Positions 26,319 to 37,617 of a stretch of 64,000 bases of DNA are shown piece after piece. Every line of letters starts with the position of its first letter. The first letter of the stretch is position 1. The notes beneath the pieces are model-generated. The model made no database searches. It saw only the letters and a program-made list of their open reading frames with translations, and had not been told where the DNA came from. The position numbers were made by a program, and so were the translations under genes. This stretch comes from Uloborus plumipes. Lineage: Eukaryota > Arthropoda > Arachnida > Araneae > Uloboridae. The DNA lies in assembly GCA_038373865.1 (NCBI GenBank), contig JAXGGA010005585.1, positions 1 to 64,000 of the forward strand. The letters are read 5' to 3'.

Positions 26319-28214
26319 GTCTAAGATCCCACCGCAGTTTATCTACACTCATAGCGTACACTCATCACGTATATATCAAATTAAAGCACATTTTTTTCTG
26401 AACGTGATGCACTAAGTCTTCGTATGTAAAAGTGCCCGAAACCTATAGGCAGCCTGGCCTAAACAGGACATACGAATGTAGTATTTCTACACTCATTGCG
26501 TACACTCATCACGTATACATCAAATTAAAGCTGATTTTTTCCTGAACGTGATGCACTAAGGCTGCCTATGTAAAAGTGGCCGCAACCTCTAGGCAGCCTG
26601 GCCTAAACAGATCACATGAATGTAGTATTTCTACACTCATTGCGTACACTCATCACGTATACATCAAATTAAAGCTGATTTTTTTCTGAAAGTGATGCAC
26701 TAAGGCTGCCTATGTAAAAGTAGCCGCAACCTGTAGGCAGCCTGGCATAACAGGTCACATAAAAGAAGTATTTCTACACTCATCGCGTACTCTCATCACT
26801 CATATATCAAATAAAAGCTGATTTTTTACTGAACGTGATGCACTAAGGCTGCCTATGTAAAAGTGTCCGCAACCTCTACGCAGCCTAGCCTAAATAGGTC
26901 ACATAAATGTAGTATTTCTACACTCATCGCGTACACTCATCACGTATATGTCAAATTAAAGCTGATTTTTTTCTGAAAGTGATGCACTAAGGCTGCCTAT
27001 GTAAAAGTGGCCGCAATTTGTAGGCAGCCTACATAGCAGGTCACATAAATGTCAAATTCTACATTCATGTAACTTGTTTTGACCCGGCTGCCTACAGGTT
27101 GCGGCCACTTTTATGTAGGCAGCCTTAGTGCATCACTTTTAGAAAAAAATCAGCTTTAATTAGATATATACGTGATGAGTGTACGCGATGAGTGTAGAAA
27201 TACTACATTCATGTGACTTATTTAGGCCAGGCTGGCAAGAGGTTGCGGTCACTTTTACATAGGCAGCCTTAGTGCATCACTTTCAGAAAAAAATCAGCTT
27301 TCACTTAATATATACGTGATTAGTGTACGCGATGAGTGTAGAAATACTACATTCATGTAACCTGTTTAGAAAAGACTGCCTAGAGGTGGCGGCCTCTTTT
27401 CCATAGGCAGCCTTAGTGCATCACGTTCAGGAAACAATCAGCTTTAATTTGATATATACGTGATGAGTGTACGCAATGAACGTAGAAAGACTACATTCAT
27501 GTGACCTGTTTAGGCCAGGCTGCCTAGAGATTGCGGCTACTTTTACATAGGCAGCCTTAATGCATTACGTTCAGTAAAAAATCAGCTTTAATTTGATCTA
27601 TACGTGATGAGTGTATGCGATGAATGTAGAAATATTACATTCAAGTGACCTATTTAGATCAGGCTGTCTATAGGTTGCGGTTTACTTTTCCAGTAGAAAA
27701 TTAGTGCATCACTTTCAGAAAAAAATCTGCTTTAATTTGATATACATGTGATGAGTGTAAAAATTTGACATTTATGTGACCTACTATGCAGGCTGCCTAC
27801 AGGTTGCGGCCACTTTTACGTAGGCAGCCTTAGTGCATCACTTTCAGAAAAAAATCAGCTTTAGTTTGATATATACGTGATGAGTGTACGCGATGAGTGT
27901 AGAAATACTACATTCATGTGACCTGTTTAGGCCAGGCTGCCTAGAGGTTGTGGCCAGTTTTACATAGGCAGCCTTAGTGCATCACGTTCAGGAAAAAATC
28001 AGCTTTAATTTAACATATACGTGATGAGTGTACGCAATGAGTGTAGAAATACTACATTCATATGTCCCGTTTAGGCCAGGCTGCCTATAGGTTTCGGGCA
28101 CTTTTACATACGAAGACTTAGTGCATCACGTTCAGAAAAAAATGTGCTTTAATTTGATATATACGTGATGAGTGTACGCTATGAGTGTAGATAAACTGCG
28201 GTGGGATCTTAGAC
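26319..28214. repeat. palindromic array of 144-bp units (foldback-type element)
   Basis: The outermost sequence GTCTAAGATCCCACCGCAGT is exactly inverted at the right end, and TA flanks both sides (26317-26318, 28215-28216). The left arm has five head-to-tail units starting at about 26342, 26486, 26630, 26773 and 26917, a spacing of 143-144 bp. After about 27058 the orientation flips, and about eight units follow in inverse orientation to 28214. Each unit has an internal stem (GGCTGCCTA...TAGGCAGCC) around a roughly 21-base loop and repeated CACTCATCACGTATA-like blocks. Both terminal units carry the same private variant (AGTCTTCGTATG). There is no coding frame. It is probably a non-autonomous DNA transposon with satellite-like inverted arms; superfamily unknown. 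Confidence 0.88.
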
Positions 28215-28216
28215 TA

Positions 28217-28594
28217 ATACTTTCTAAAAATAAAATTCCAATTGGTTAATCTTTTTTTTATACCTATCTATTAAAGTTTACTTTTTGACATCATAGAAAT
28301 ACATAGAGAACATAATATGGAAATAACTTTTTGTAGCATGCACTATTGTTTTTAACACATCCTAAAAATATCAGAATTAATGTCTTTATTTCTTTAGTTC
28401 CTTAAGAAGGAGGATAATACGTAAAAAAACAGCTGTAATAGCTGTATTATCTTTTCTTCGAAAATACTCAGCTTTTATTAGCTATCGATTCCGCTCCTTT
28501 CCTTTCATGTTATGATTTAAGCACTTCCGTAGAAATCGCTATTTAGCGTGATATCCCAATCATAAAAGGGACGAGAGAATAACGCAGCTACGTC
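28217..28594. other. spacer, no gene seen
   Basis: AT-rich sequence without recognised features, directly upstream of the small open frame at 28595. Confidence 0.5.
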
Positions 28595-28723
28595 ATGGAT
28601 TCATTAAGTGAAGAGCAACTAAGAGTCAATAAAAGCATCTCGAGTAGTAGGAGCATTAGAAAAAGCATTAGTAACATGGAAGTAGAAGCACTTCTAACAG
28701 AAGAAAAATATTTATTTCAATAA
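28595..28723 (+). CDS. possible small ORF or first exon, 42 residues, unknown
   Basis: ATG in a fair context (CGTCATGG) opens a 42-residue frame rich in Ser, Glu and Lys (starts MDSLSEEQLR, ends EEKYLFQ). Its composition is balanced, unlike the poly-Lys/Phe frames typical of this AT-rich DNA. No transposon terminus lies within several hundred bases on either side. I do not recognise the protein. It could be a host exon, a remnant of a decayed gene or chance. A short frame alone is weak evidence. Confidence 0.2.
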   Translation: MDSLSEEQLRVNKSISSSRSIRKSISNMEVEALLTEEKYLFQ

Positions 28724-29644
28724 TATAATTAATAGAATTTTATCACATTGAAAGCTAACTTTAATGAAACTAAGTAATCCATATATATTTTTTAAATCTT
28801 GTTTGGTTTGTGGTTTTTGCAAGAAAGAATCACTAGCTACTACACTAAAGATTTCATAAAATGACAGGAATAGTAATTATTTTAAAGCAAAGTTGTTGCT
28901 CATCAGTCTTAACCGTGAGAAATGTTTTTCAGGCTTCTGACATTCGGTCCGATTCAGAAAGCCTATTAATTGTAAAAGGAAAGAATTTAAATACTTTTTA
29001 CATGAATTAACATTATTTTTTGGAAAATGCAAGAAAATATTAGCCTCGAGCTAAAAGTTTAAAAAAAACCTTTAAATTATTTTTTTTCTTTTCAATAAAG
29101 TTTATACAGACCTAGAAATTAACCAAGAGCTATCAAAAATACAAATTCTACTTCTCTTTTGTTCAGCCTTTTACTAAATATATTACTGAACATGTTTAAA
29201 TTCCTTGTCGTTTGTTGCAGCAAACTGTTCGATTTTTTCAACGGTAGAAGACAGCCTAAATATCAAAACAAAAGTTGCTTATTTTTTATAAAATATCTTA
29301 TATTGCTAATTGTATCCCTTGCGTAAAAGAACTCGAGGAATGCGATGCATATTTCATACATGATCAACAATCTTCCCAGTAGAAATATGCTCCAAAACTT
29401 TCACAGAAACTCAATTCTTTACAAGGTAGAAAATTTAGAAAATTGTTTTTGTCAGTAGAAAGATTTTACTGTACGTTATAAAATTCTTTTTGGTTCGCGA
29501 TCTTAACTTCATTTAGCTCTGAATGTATTTCTCAGAACTACATGAAATAAAAATTGTGTTAACTTATTTCAATTTAATTTGCAAAAGAAAGCAGATAGCT
29601 TGATCCTTCCTTTGTCCTTCCTTTTTCCTGTTTTATAATGACAA
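28724..29644. other. AT-rich spacer, no gene seen
   Basis: No recognised repeat or coding segment; short frames only. Confidence 0.55.
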
Positions 29645-31322
29645 CTAGAGGTACACGCACGGCTTTGCCCGTGGTATAAACTTAAAATCTCATTTGTAAA
29701 AACATGATATAGCAGAAAAAATACTCTATTTTAGTTATAATTCAACTATAATTCCTTCAAAGAATGATATAAAAATTTGGTATGGACTCTATACTACTTC
29801 TTTTACGTTTAATTTCTTACTTCTTCGTTATGTTAAATTACGTTAAATTTCTTAGTAGATGCCTTAAGTGATAAAATAGTGCTGGTAGTGAGAAAGATAG
29901 CAATTCAAGCATTTACATCCCTGGTTTTGCCACGAAACAATGCAAAAAATGTTTTACAATATATAATCCCCTAAATATCGCCGATTTTAACATCATACAG
30001 CGGATTTTTCGAAAATATCGCCAATAGCACCAAATTGAACCCCCAAAAAATGCCAAAAGTTGGCGATATGTCGCCAAATTGGCGTCAAACATTTGGCGAA
30101 TAAAAGCTTGACGATACATCGCCAAATGGTCGCGCCAATTCATATCGCTTTTGTCTGCATTGAAATTAACACTGATTTACATAATAAAAGGGGTAAAAAA
30201 AAACCTTGGAGAAATTCGAATGCAACACCAAGGGGAGGGTTCACAAAAATAAGCCAAAAGAGAAAATAAGAACAATTTTGTTGCTCACAGAAACCAACAG
30301 AAATCTTACCAAAGTTTAAAAGAAGAAGAAAGTTTTCTTTCCTAACTTCAAAAACAAAATAATAGAAATTTCGTGCATTATTTTTCACAATGATAATAAA
30401 AACAATAAACATCGACAAACATCAACCAGCAAACGATAAATTGAAAGCTAAATTCGTTCACTCAAGCCATTTACTGCAATTTATATTGAAATGAATTAAT
30501 AATGAAATAAAATATGTTTTGCAGACGATAAATTTAGAATGGTTTACTATCATGTTGTCTCTTTTTTGACCTCATTTGGTTAAAGAATTATTCTCTTTCT
30601 ATACAACTTGTCAGATCGCCAAAATGTCTCTAAACTCACAAAAATGGTACGAGTCAGTTTTTTCCTTCGCTACCTATTTTAGGGAAAGGACTCGATTTCT
30701 CATTTGATTGACAGGTGCCATCTTATCGTGGTTTTATTATATTTAATTTGACTAATTTTAATAAGGCTTGGAGTATGGATTGCTACAAAAACAAATACAT
30801 TTTAAAAATTATTAAGAGAAAAAGAACGAAACAAATAAACGAAATAAAACCGTAACCATGGTAACAATATGAAAAGTTGATTTCCGTTGATAAAATATTT
30901 CATTTCATCTCTATTTTCAAAAAATTTTATTCTCGAGCTCAATCATTTTAGAATCGTTTGGCTTGCTTTGCTGAAGGTAAGCCTTGAATTTCTAAAAAAA
31001 ATTATTACAGCTCTTCTAATGATCGTAGAATCTTCAAACTGACATCATTTTTAGCAGAAAATTTCAAGCTTTCGTATGACATAAGACTTGAAAATGTGTA
31101 TAAATATTTCTTCCCTATTTTATCAAATTTTCGCTAAGAATTAGAATAGAAAAAGAACGAAATAGAATTTTCGAAAAATCGCTTCGTAGTGCATAACCTC
31201 GTGCTACAAACTAATTTTGTGCCAAATTTCATTAAAATTGACCGAACGGTTTTGGCGCTACGCGCGTAACAGACAGACAGAAAGAAAGACAGACAAACCT
31301 TCAGCTTTATTATTAGTAGAGA
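29645..31322 (-). mobile_element. non-autonomous Helitron with nested repeat
   Basis: The minus-strand 5' end TCTCTACTAATAATAAAGC is at 31322, followed by a GTCTGTCTTTCTTTCTGTCT tract. The 3' end is a CACGGGC...GCCGTG hairpin region closing with CTAG at 29645-29648. Flanks are A and T. There is no helicase frame. A partial copy of the ACTTCC-type repeat lies inside at about 29770-30247. Confidence 0.65.
29770..30247 (+). repeat. ACTTCC-type repeat, copy D (left part only)
   Basis: It shares with the copies at 36.85, 38.33 and 44.76 kb the start TTGGTATGGAC, the ACTTCTTTTACG block, GCCACGAAACAATGCAAAA, the run of TTGGCG/CGCCAA palindromes and the ACCAAGGGGAGG block. The hairpin right end is missing. 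A short duplication occurs near its left end (AAATTTCTTAGTAG region). Confidence 0.7.
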
Positions 31323-32942
31323 TGTGAAGCAAAACACGCTAAAAAAAATAGAAAACATATCACCGTCTTGAAGCAATGGTACATTTGTTCTCAAGTCAGA
31401 TGTGTTACTCTTGATCTGAGATGACAATATTGAGCCAAAAAAAAATATTCAAAAAATATTTTTGAAAAACTTTGGTTTTTCGATAGCTTTTGGTTCTTCC
31501 TGGAACGTCCTTTAAGGAGAGCCATACATATATAATTCGACATAAATATTCCCAAAAACTTAATTCGAGTACATTGCAACATTATAACTTTCCTCAAGAG
31601 GTCATCCGATGATATACTTGCTAATGCAGCTAAAATTCATAGGGTTTGACATTGTTTATGTCTTAATGTTGCATGAAAGGACTAAATATTGGGTATGCAA
31701 TATGCATGTTTACAAAAATATAAAACAGTGTAGGTGGAGAAAAAAATATCAACAATATGAAATAGAGCACGCATAAGTTTGTAAAGAATATAGAATTTGA
31801 TTGATTCTTCCTGAAAACAAGATAGCAAAAGAGAAAAATAGATATGTGAAAAATGATGAATTCAAGGTACCATTGCTGAATATGTCTTTCCATTTCGACA
31901 AGTCACGAACCATGGATGGTTTCGTTTTGTGTTTATCGACAGAAAACCTTGATTGATGATTGGTATCCAAAAAGAACAATTTCAGTAGAGAAAAAAAAAA
32001 CCTATTGTATATAAAATTTATCATTGGGCAATTACGAATAAAAAGGAAGAAACATGATACAGTTAATGTAATGTTTAAGCAAATGTTATTTGTCCATAGA
32101 ACCTAATTCTTATTAAGTACGTTAGCCTTCAATTGTTTCGTTTGAAAAGATCATAAGAAAAAAAAAAGAAAGTGCTTCATGGCATGCATGGATGGATGGA
32201 ATATTCAGTTGCCACAGCATTGCAGTTTTCTTAACCATGAGTTGAAAGATACAAAATATGATGTATCATCAGAAAAGTACTTGAACAGTTTTTTGTGCCT
32301 GCAAGTAATTTGCTCTTAAATATTTAAAAAAAAAACATTTTATGAAGTTCCTAAACCGAGAATTATTTTGTGACATTTCTTTAAGATTTTTTTAAATTAA
32401 ACTAGCTAATAATAATGGCATATCTAAGATTTATTTACGACTGCGCTGAAAAAAATAAACTGTTGTTTTTACAGTATAAACTGGCAGCCGAGGTTCCAGT
32501 TTAAAACTGTAAAATGCACAGTAATAAACTAAAATAGCGAATTTTAGTTTGTTTAGTTTTAAAATCAACCAAGTCACGTCTTAAAGCTGAAATTTTATTT
32601 AAATTAAAAAAAATATGTTTAAAAAAAAGAATCAGGAGGTTACTGGATAAAGAAAAAAAAAACGGTAGCAGCTTCTAGAAGATGTGCTTGATAAAAAGTT
32701 TGAATGAATATCCAGAAGTAGTGGTTATGAATGCTTAAAACATTCATAACTACGCTATTAAAATACGCCAGTTACTCATTTTGTAATGCAATGAATAAAA
32801 AAACTTGTTTAATTTCATATTCCTCAATTGGACCAACGATCCAATATAAGAAAAAAAAAGATCTGTCCAATGAAGAAAAACATGCCAATTTTTATTCTTC
32901 CATTTGTACTCTGCTTACTAGTTTCACAATTGCGCATGTAAA
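31323..32942. other. AT-rich spacer, no gene seen
   Basis: No recognised feature; frames are low-complexity and short. Confidence 0.55.
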
Positions 32943-32969
32943 TACAGGGTGACAAGAAATAACTTGGAA

Positions 32970-33902
32970 ACACATCGTACATTATAACTTTGTTGCTAAT
33001 GAAAATAATGCGACCAAACTTCAAAATAAGTATGAATACATTATTTTGTCTAATATATTTAAACGTTTTCAAATTGGCTACCGTTAGAATTAATACAGAG
33101 CTTTAGACGTGTCACAAAATTTTCGGCTACGGGCCGCAACTCACTCATTGATATTTTATCCCTTTCTTTCCCTAAGAATGTTTGTAGGGATGCCAAAGTT
33201 TTATGAGGTTTAGTACATACCCTTGTCTCCAAGATGAACCAAGCAGATTAATACATTGGGCTCAAATCTGGGGAATACGGGGGCCATTCTTCAGCTCCAA
33301 TGAAGTTCAGAAAAGGTGTCTTGCATCAATCTTGAGTGTCTTTTGAGAACAATCCTGTTGGAAGGTCCATCTTTGGTTTTCAAAGAACTTTTGCGAACAA
33401 GGTAAGACAACATCTTCCAAAATGAGTTTGCGGTATGTTTGCTGATTACTTTTTATGCCTTGATTAACAAAAACAAGTGGTGTTTCCCCACTGGGAAATA
33501 TCCTACCCCAAACCATTGCAGATAGGGGCCTCAATCATTCAAGAAATTCCAGGTGCTTCTGCTGACCAAACTCCATCATTATGGCTATTTTGAGCTTGTT
33601 CAATTAAGAACAGTTTTTCATCTGTGAAGACCAATGTTTTCCATCGATCATCTGCGGCCCGCCTTAAGAGTTCTTTCTTCTTTTGAAGTCTTGTGCGTTT
33701 GTTCTTTGCTGCTAGCTTTTAAGTTTCTTTCATTTTGTAAGGGAGAAGACCAAGCTTAACCTATACCATCAAACGAATGGTTTCTATACTGATTTTCACC
33801 CCTCTAGCAACATTTCTCATTGAAATCCTGGGATTTCGTTAAACTCGCTTTTTGACCACTTTCTGGTCGCTAGATATGTTAACTGTGCATTTTCTTCTTC
33901 TT
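32970..33902 (-). pseudogene. mariner transposase, catalytic part (decayed)
   Basis: Reading the minus strand from 33902 downward in several frames shows a PRISMR segment, LLRRAADDRW, FTDEKLF (first catalytic Asp), VWGRIFPSGETPLVFV, WTFQQD (second Asp), EEWPPYSPDLSP (third Asp) and a C-terminal KPHKTLASLQ...ENFVTRLKLC. These are canonical mariner DDE landmarks in the right order. The frame changes several times and stops occur (for example after SPM and before KAL), so it is not functional. It continues from the N-terminal fragment at 49.02-49.17 kb, from which it is separated by the BEL insertion. Confidence 0.88.
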
Positions 33903-34120
33903 TGTCAGTCTTAATTACACACAGACTAACAAAGAAGCGTTTTATTTCATCGTATTTGGTATTTTACACAACAGGAAGTCGTATCAAACAAAATGGACTC
34001 GTAATTCTAAAAATCGTAAACAACTGAACAAAAAAGGCGAGTTGAGTTGTTCCGCCGAAAAGGAAAGTTAAAGTCACTTTTATTGCATATTATTGTGCAG
34101 GGCTTTTCTGGATCTTCACA
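33903..34120 (-). repeat. BEL/Pao 3' LTR
   Basis: 218 bp, reading TGTGAAGATCC...CTGACA on the minus strand. It pairs with 48803-49020. The pol stop codon lies about 30 bases inside it. Confidence 0.92.
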
Positions 34121-36639
34121 TCCTCCCCACCCTGGTCACCCCATAGATTAGGATGCTCCCCACCCTGATCTATTTCCAGAGGGATGACCAGTTGGATAGG
34201 CCTTTTGATTTTCTGAGTGGCACTTCTTAACATACAGGATCTAATTTTCCCATCCCGCCCAGGGAAAAGTTCTTCAACTACGGCCTTCTTCCACAAATGT
34301 CTTGGTTGCACGTTTTCGTGCAAGAGAACCACGTCCCCAACACGAACGGGAGGCCCCATTGCACGGCTTTTCACTTGGTGAAAATTTCGTAAATCGAGGA
34401 GGTATTCCTTACTCCATCTCCTCCAAAAGTGGTCTTGTATTCCCTGTTGTTGCTGCCATCTTTTCGTTAGATTGCTGTCGATTGGCATGGGAGAAGATGG
34501 AATAGAAGTTAATTTTCGTCCAGTGAGAAAATGAGCGGGTGTCAGTGTTTCATTAAATTCCTCTTCACTGTTCTCTTGTACAATAGGTCGGCTATTAAGA
34601 GCGGCTTCTATTCCTATTAGTACCGTTCGGAGGCTTTCTTCGTCTAAACAAGTACTTCCAAGTATTTTCCTCAAGCACCTTTTGACAGATCCTACCATTC
34701 GTTCCCACCATCCTCCCCACCAAGCCGCTCGTGGTACAATAAATTTCCAACGTATGCCGTTATGAGCGTAGAATTGTTGAACTTCGGAGGAGGTGAGAGC
34801 ATTCCAGAGATTTGTGAGCTCCTTGTTCGTGGCGTGAAATGTGGTTGCGTTATCAGAGTAAATCGTATGAGGAAACCCACGTCGGGAAACGAATCGTTGA
34901 AGTGCCATAAGGAATCTATCAGTCGAAAGATCTGAAACGGTTTCTAAGTGCAATGCTCGGGTGGTTGCGCAAGTGAAGAGTGCAATGTAGGTCTTTTGTG
35001 TTGTTAAATGTTGACGGATATACAGAGGGCCAGCAAAATCAATTCCAGTAACAGTGAATGGTGGTGATGGGCGTATTCTATCTGCTGGCAAAGGGGTTTC
35101 AATTTGCAATGGACCAGATAATCGTGAAATTTTGCAGGGTAAGCAGTTTCGTAAAGCCATCTTAATGGCTTGTCTACCACGTATTATCCTATATTTGTCA
35201 CGAAGTTCAGAGAGAACTATACGAACTCCGAGGTGGTGTAAACGAACATGTGTATACTGGATCAATAATGTAGTGAAGCGATGAGAACCATCAAGCAATA
35301 ACGGATGTCCTTGAGAGTCCGAAAGTTGAGCAAAATGTAATCGTCCTCCAAGTCGTATAAGACCATCTTCAAGGAATGGGTTAAATTTGGCGATTTTTGA
35401 AGTGTCCGGTACGGCCGATCCGCGCTTCAATAGTTCGAGTTCCTGGGAGAAAGATTTCTGCTGAACTATAGAAATCCAATATCGATGAGCGTTTTCCAGT
35501 TCTTGGGCATTTAATTTATCTTTCTTTTTTGTCGGTGACCTACAGTTTGTTATGAAACGCATTATCCAAGCGGTCGCTCGTAACAACTTAAAATACTTGC
35601 TAAATCGTGAAATATCAAGAATAGGGTTAACAGTAGAAATGTGCAGTACTTCTAAATTTTGATTTCGAGCTTCAAGCTTTTGAGAAACGTCCTTACTGTT
35701 AACAGAGCAGTCATTCGGCCATGATTCTGGTGGACCTACTAGCCAAGGTGGTCCATTCCACCAAATGTGCGATGAGTTCAACACCGATGACGTAAGTCCT
35801 CGTGACAAACAGTCTGCCGGATTGTCTTTTCCAGGGCAATGGCGCCATTGTGCAGGATTAGTGTGTCTTTGAATTTCAGTGACTCGATTGCAGACAAATG
35901 TTTTCCATTTGTTAGGATCACTACGTATCCAACTCAAAGTTACTGTTGAATCAGTCCATAGCACAGCTGACGAGGTGCTTAAGTTCGTTTCGCGACAAAA
36001 ATAAGCAAGTAATCTAGCTCCTGTCAAAGCTGATAAGAGTTCTAGGCGAGGTAAAGTCACCCTTTTTATTGGAGCTAGTCGATTGCGGCTGCACACTATG
36101 TGAACTTTTGTAGTTTTCTCTTGAGTTGTAAGTAAATAGAGAACACTACCGTATGCACGTTCAGAAGCGTCACAGAAAACATGAATGGCATATTGACCAT
36201 CTGAAGTGAATCCAATCCAGCGAGGAACTTGAATAGAAGGGATGAGAGACAGTTCTTCAAACCATTTACGCCACTTAACCACTATATCGGATGGCAATAT
36301 TTCATCCCACTGAATACCACGTAGCCATGTATCTTGAAAAAGCAGTTTACTGTACACAATAACTGGAGCAAAGATGCCCAGGGGGTCGTAACAACTAGCC
36401 GTTGTACGTAAAAGTAGACGTTTCGTGAGTGGTTTTTCAAGCAAATTCCGTTTCATGTGGGAGAAATCGTGCGAAAGTGCATCCTCGTGCGAATTCCAAG
36501 ATACACCTAAAACTTGAGTATGTGTGTTGTATGGAATATTTGTATCATTCCAAACTGTGAGAAGTTGTGTACAGTTAGTAGCCCATTTACCCATAGGTAA
36601 TTTAATAAGAGACGTGATAGCTTGTAACTGATTGTACAA
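34090..36639 (-). CDS. BEL/Pao Pol, C-terminal part (RT end, RNase H, integrase)
   Basis: About 850 residues open on the minus strand, entered from the insertion boundary at 36639, so its first ATG is not a native start. In order: the GKWATN RT segment; the LGVSW motif; the YDPLGIFAPV box that marks BEL/Pao; RNase H with FCDASERA, LPRLELLSA, LWTDSTVTL and NPADCLSRG; integrase with a HHCC zinc finger (HHLG...CLPCK), GIDFAGP (Asp), YSDNATTF (Asp) and WWGGWWERMVGSVK (Glu), then a C-terminal domain. All expected catalytic acids of RNase H and integrase are present and I see no stop or frameshift. RT is incomplete because its palm is on the far side of the 9.4-kb insertion. Confidence 0.93.
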   Translation of the reverse strand: MYNQLQAITSLIKLPMGKWATNCTQLLTVWNDTNIPYNTHTQVLGVSWNSHEDALSHDFSHMKRNLLEKPLTKRLLLRTTASCYDPLGIFAPVIVYSKLLFQDTWLRGIQWDEILPSDIVVKWRKWFEELSLIPSIQVPRWIGFTSDGQYAIHVFCDASERAYGSVLYLLTTQEKTTKVHIVCSRNRLAPIKRVTLPRLELLSALTGARLLAYFCRETNLSTSSAVLWTDSTVTLSWIRSDPNKWKTFVCNRVTEIQRHTNPAQWRHCPGKDNPADCLSRGLTSSVLNSSHIWWNGPPWLVGPPESWPNDCSVNSKDVSQKLEARNQNLEVLHISTVNPILDISRFSKYFKLLRATAWIMRFITNCRSPTKKKDKLNAQELENAHRYWISIVQQKSFSQELELLKRGSAVPDTSKIAKFNPFLEDGLIRLGGRLHFAQLSDSQGHPLLLDGSHRFTTLLIQYTHVRLHHLGVRIVLSELRDKYRIIRGRQAIKMALRNCLPCKISRLSGPLQIETPLPADRIRPSPPFTVTGIDFAGPLYIRQHLTTQKTYIALFTCATTRALHLETVSDLSTDRFLMALQRFVSRRGFPHTIYSDNATTFHATNKELTNLWNALTSSEVQQFYAHNGIRWKFIVPRAAWWGGWWERMVGSVKRCLRKILGSTCLDEESLRTVLIGIEAALNSRPIVQENSEEEFNETLTPAHFLTGRKLTSIPSSPMPIDSNLTKRWQQQQGIQDHFWRRWSKEYLLDLRNFHQVKSRAMGPPVRVGDVVLLHENVQPRHLWKKAVVEELFPGRDGKIRSCMLRSATQKIKRPIQLVIPLEIDQGGEHPNLWGDQGGEDVKIQKSPAQ
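34121..34133 (-). other. BEL/Pao polypurine tract
   Basis: On the minus strand AGGGTGGGGAGGA abuts the LTR TG, the expected plus-strand primer. It lies inside the pol reading frame. Confidence 0.75.
36637..36639. repeat. candidate 3-bp target duplication of the 9.4-kb element
   Basis: CAA here and TAA at 46001-46003 (TTG and TTA on the BEL coding strand, both Leu). Removing the insert with one copy restores an uninterrupted BEL frame, which supports a 3-bp duplication with one later substitution. Confidence 0.55.
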
Positions 36640-36847
36640 TCCCAGGTAGCACACTTCGTTGAATTAACGTTTTTAAACCGTTGCCAGCGTTGTATATTCG
36701 TTAGGTTGTGCTTTTAACGGTTTTTCAACGTTTTTGTAACGCAAATGTTTTCCGTTGAAAACCAAGTCCAAAAACGGCAGCAGTCTACATCTCAACACTC
36801 TCGTCTTCACTTGCAAGCAGCCATTACTTCAACGGCAGACAAAGAAA

Positions 36848-37617
36848 ATCTGGTATGGACCCCACACTACTTCCTTTTACGTGTAAATTTCTTAGTAGTT
36901 GCCTTAAGTGTTAAAAAAAGTGCTTGGAGTGAGCAAGGTAACAATTCAAATATTTACTCCCCTAATCTGCCACGAAACAATGCAAAAAATATTTTGCAAT
37001 GGTTAATTTTCTAAATATTGCTGATTTTAATATCATTCAGTGAATTTTTCGCAAAATATCGCCAATAACGCCAAGTTGAACCCAAATTCGAAAAATATTT
37101 TTTTCGCCAAATTTGTCGCCAACTTGGCGATATGTCGCCAAGTTGGCGTCAAACGGCGATCAAAAGCTTGGCGACATATCGCCAAGTGGTCGCGCCAATT
37201 CATATCACTTGAGTCTGCATTGAAATTAACACTGATTTACCCCAAAAAAGGGGTAAAACACCCCCTTGGGAACATTCAAATGCAACCACAAGGGGAGGTG
37301 CACAACTAGACCATCCTCAGAGCCTACATACCAAGCTAGAAGCTTCTACGGCATATAGTTTTTGAGTTATGCGACCCACATACGCACACACGTACATACA
37401 GACGTCACGAGAAAACTCGTCGTAATTAACTCGGGGGTGGTTGAAAAAAATTTTTCGGCTGCTTATATGTTGCTAGGTACATATACACGTGCTGACAGGT
37501 CAAAAAAACTAAGGAATTTTCATTCGGGGGTGAGCAAAATCAAAATTTAGACTCAAATTTGAGTGATTTTTTTTTCGCGATCACAATACTTCCTTTACTA
37601 CGTAAAAGGAAGTAAAA
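36848..37617 (+). repeat. ACTTCC-type repeat, copy A (complete)
   Basis: It begins TCTGGTATGGACCCCACACT followed by ACTTCCTTTTACGTG. The middle has many TTGGCG/CGCCAA palindromes (37080-37200) and a CCCTTGGGAACATTC block. Then comes an ACATACGCACACACG microsatellite-like tract, and it ends in a hairpin ACTTCCTTTACTACG-TAAAAGGAAGT. It is shared with copies B, C and D. Short frames across it are not conserved between copies, so it is non-coding. Family unknown. Confidence 0.75.

Noticed and set aside
26319..28214. CRISPR array
   Set aside because: The setting is eukaryotic, the units are 144 bp with no repeat-spacer pattern, and the orientation flips.
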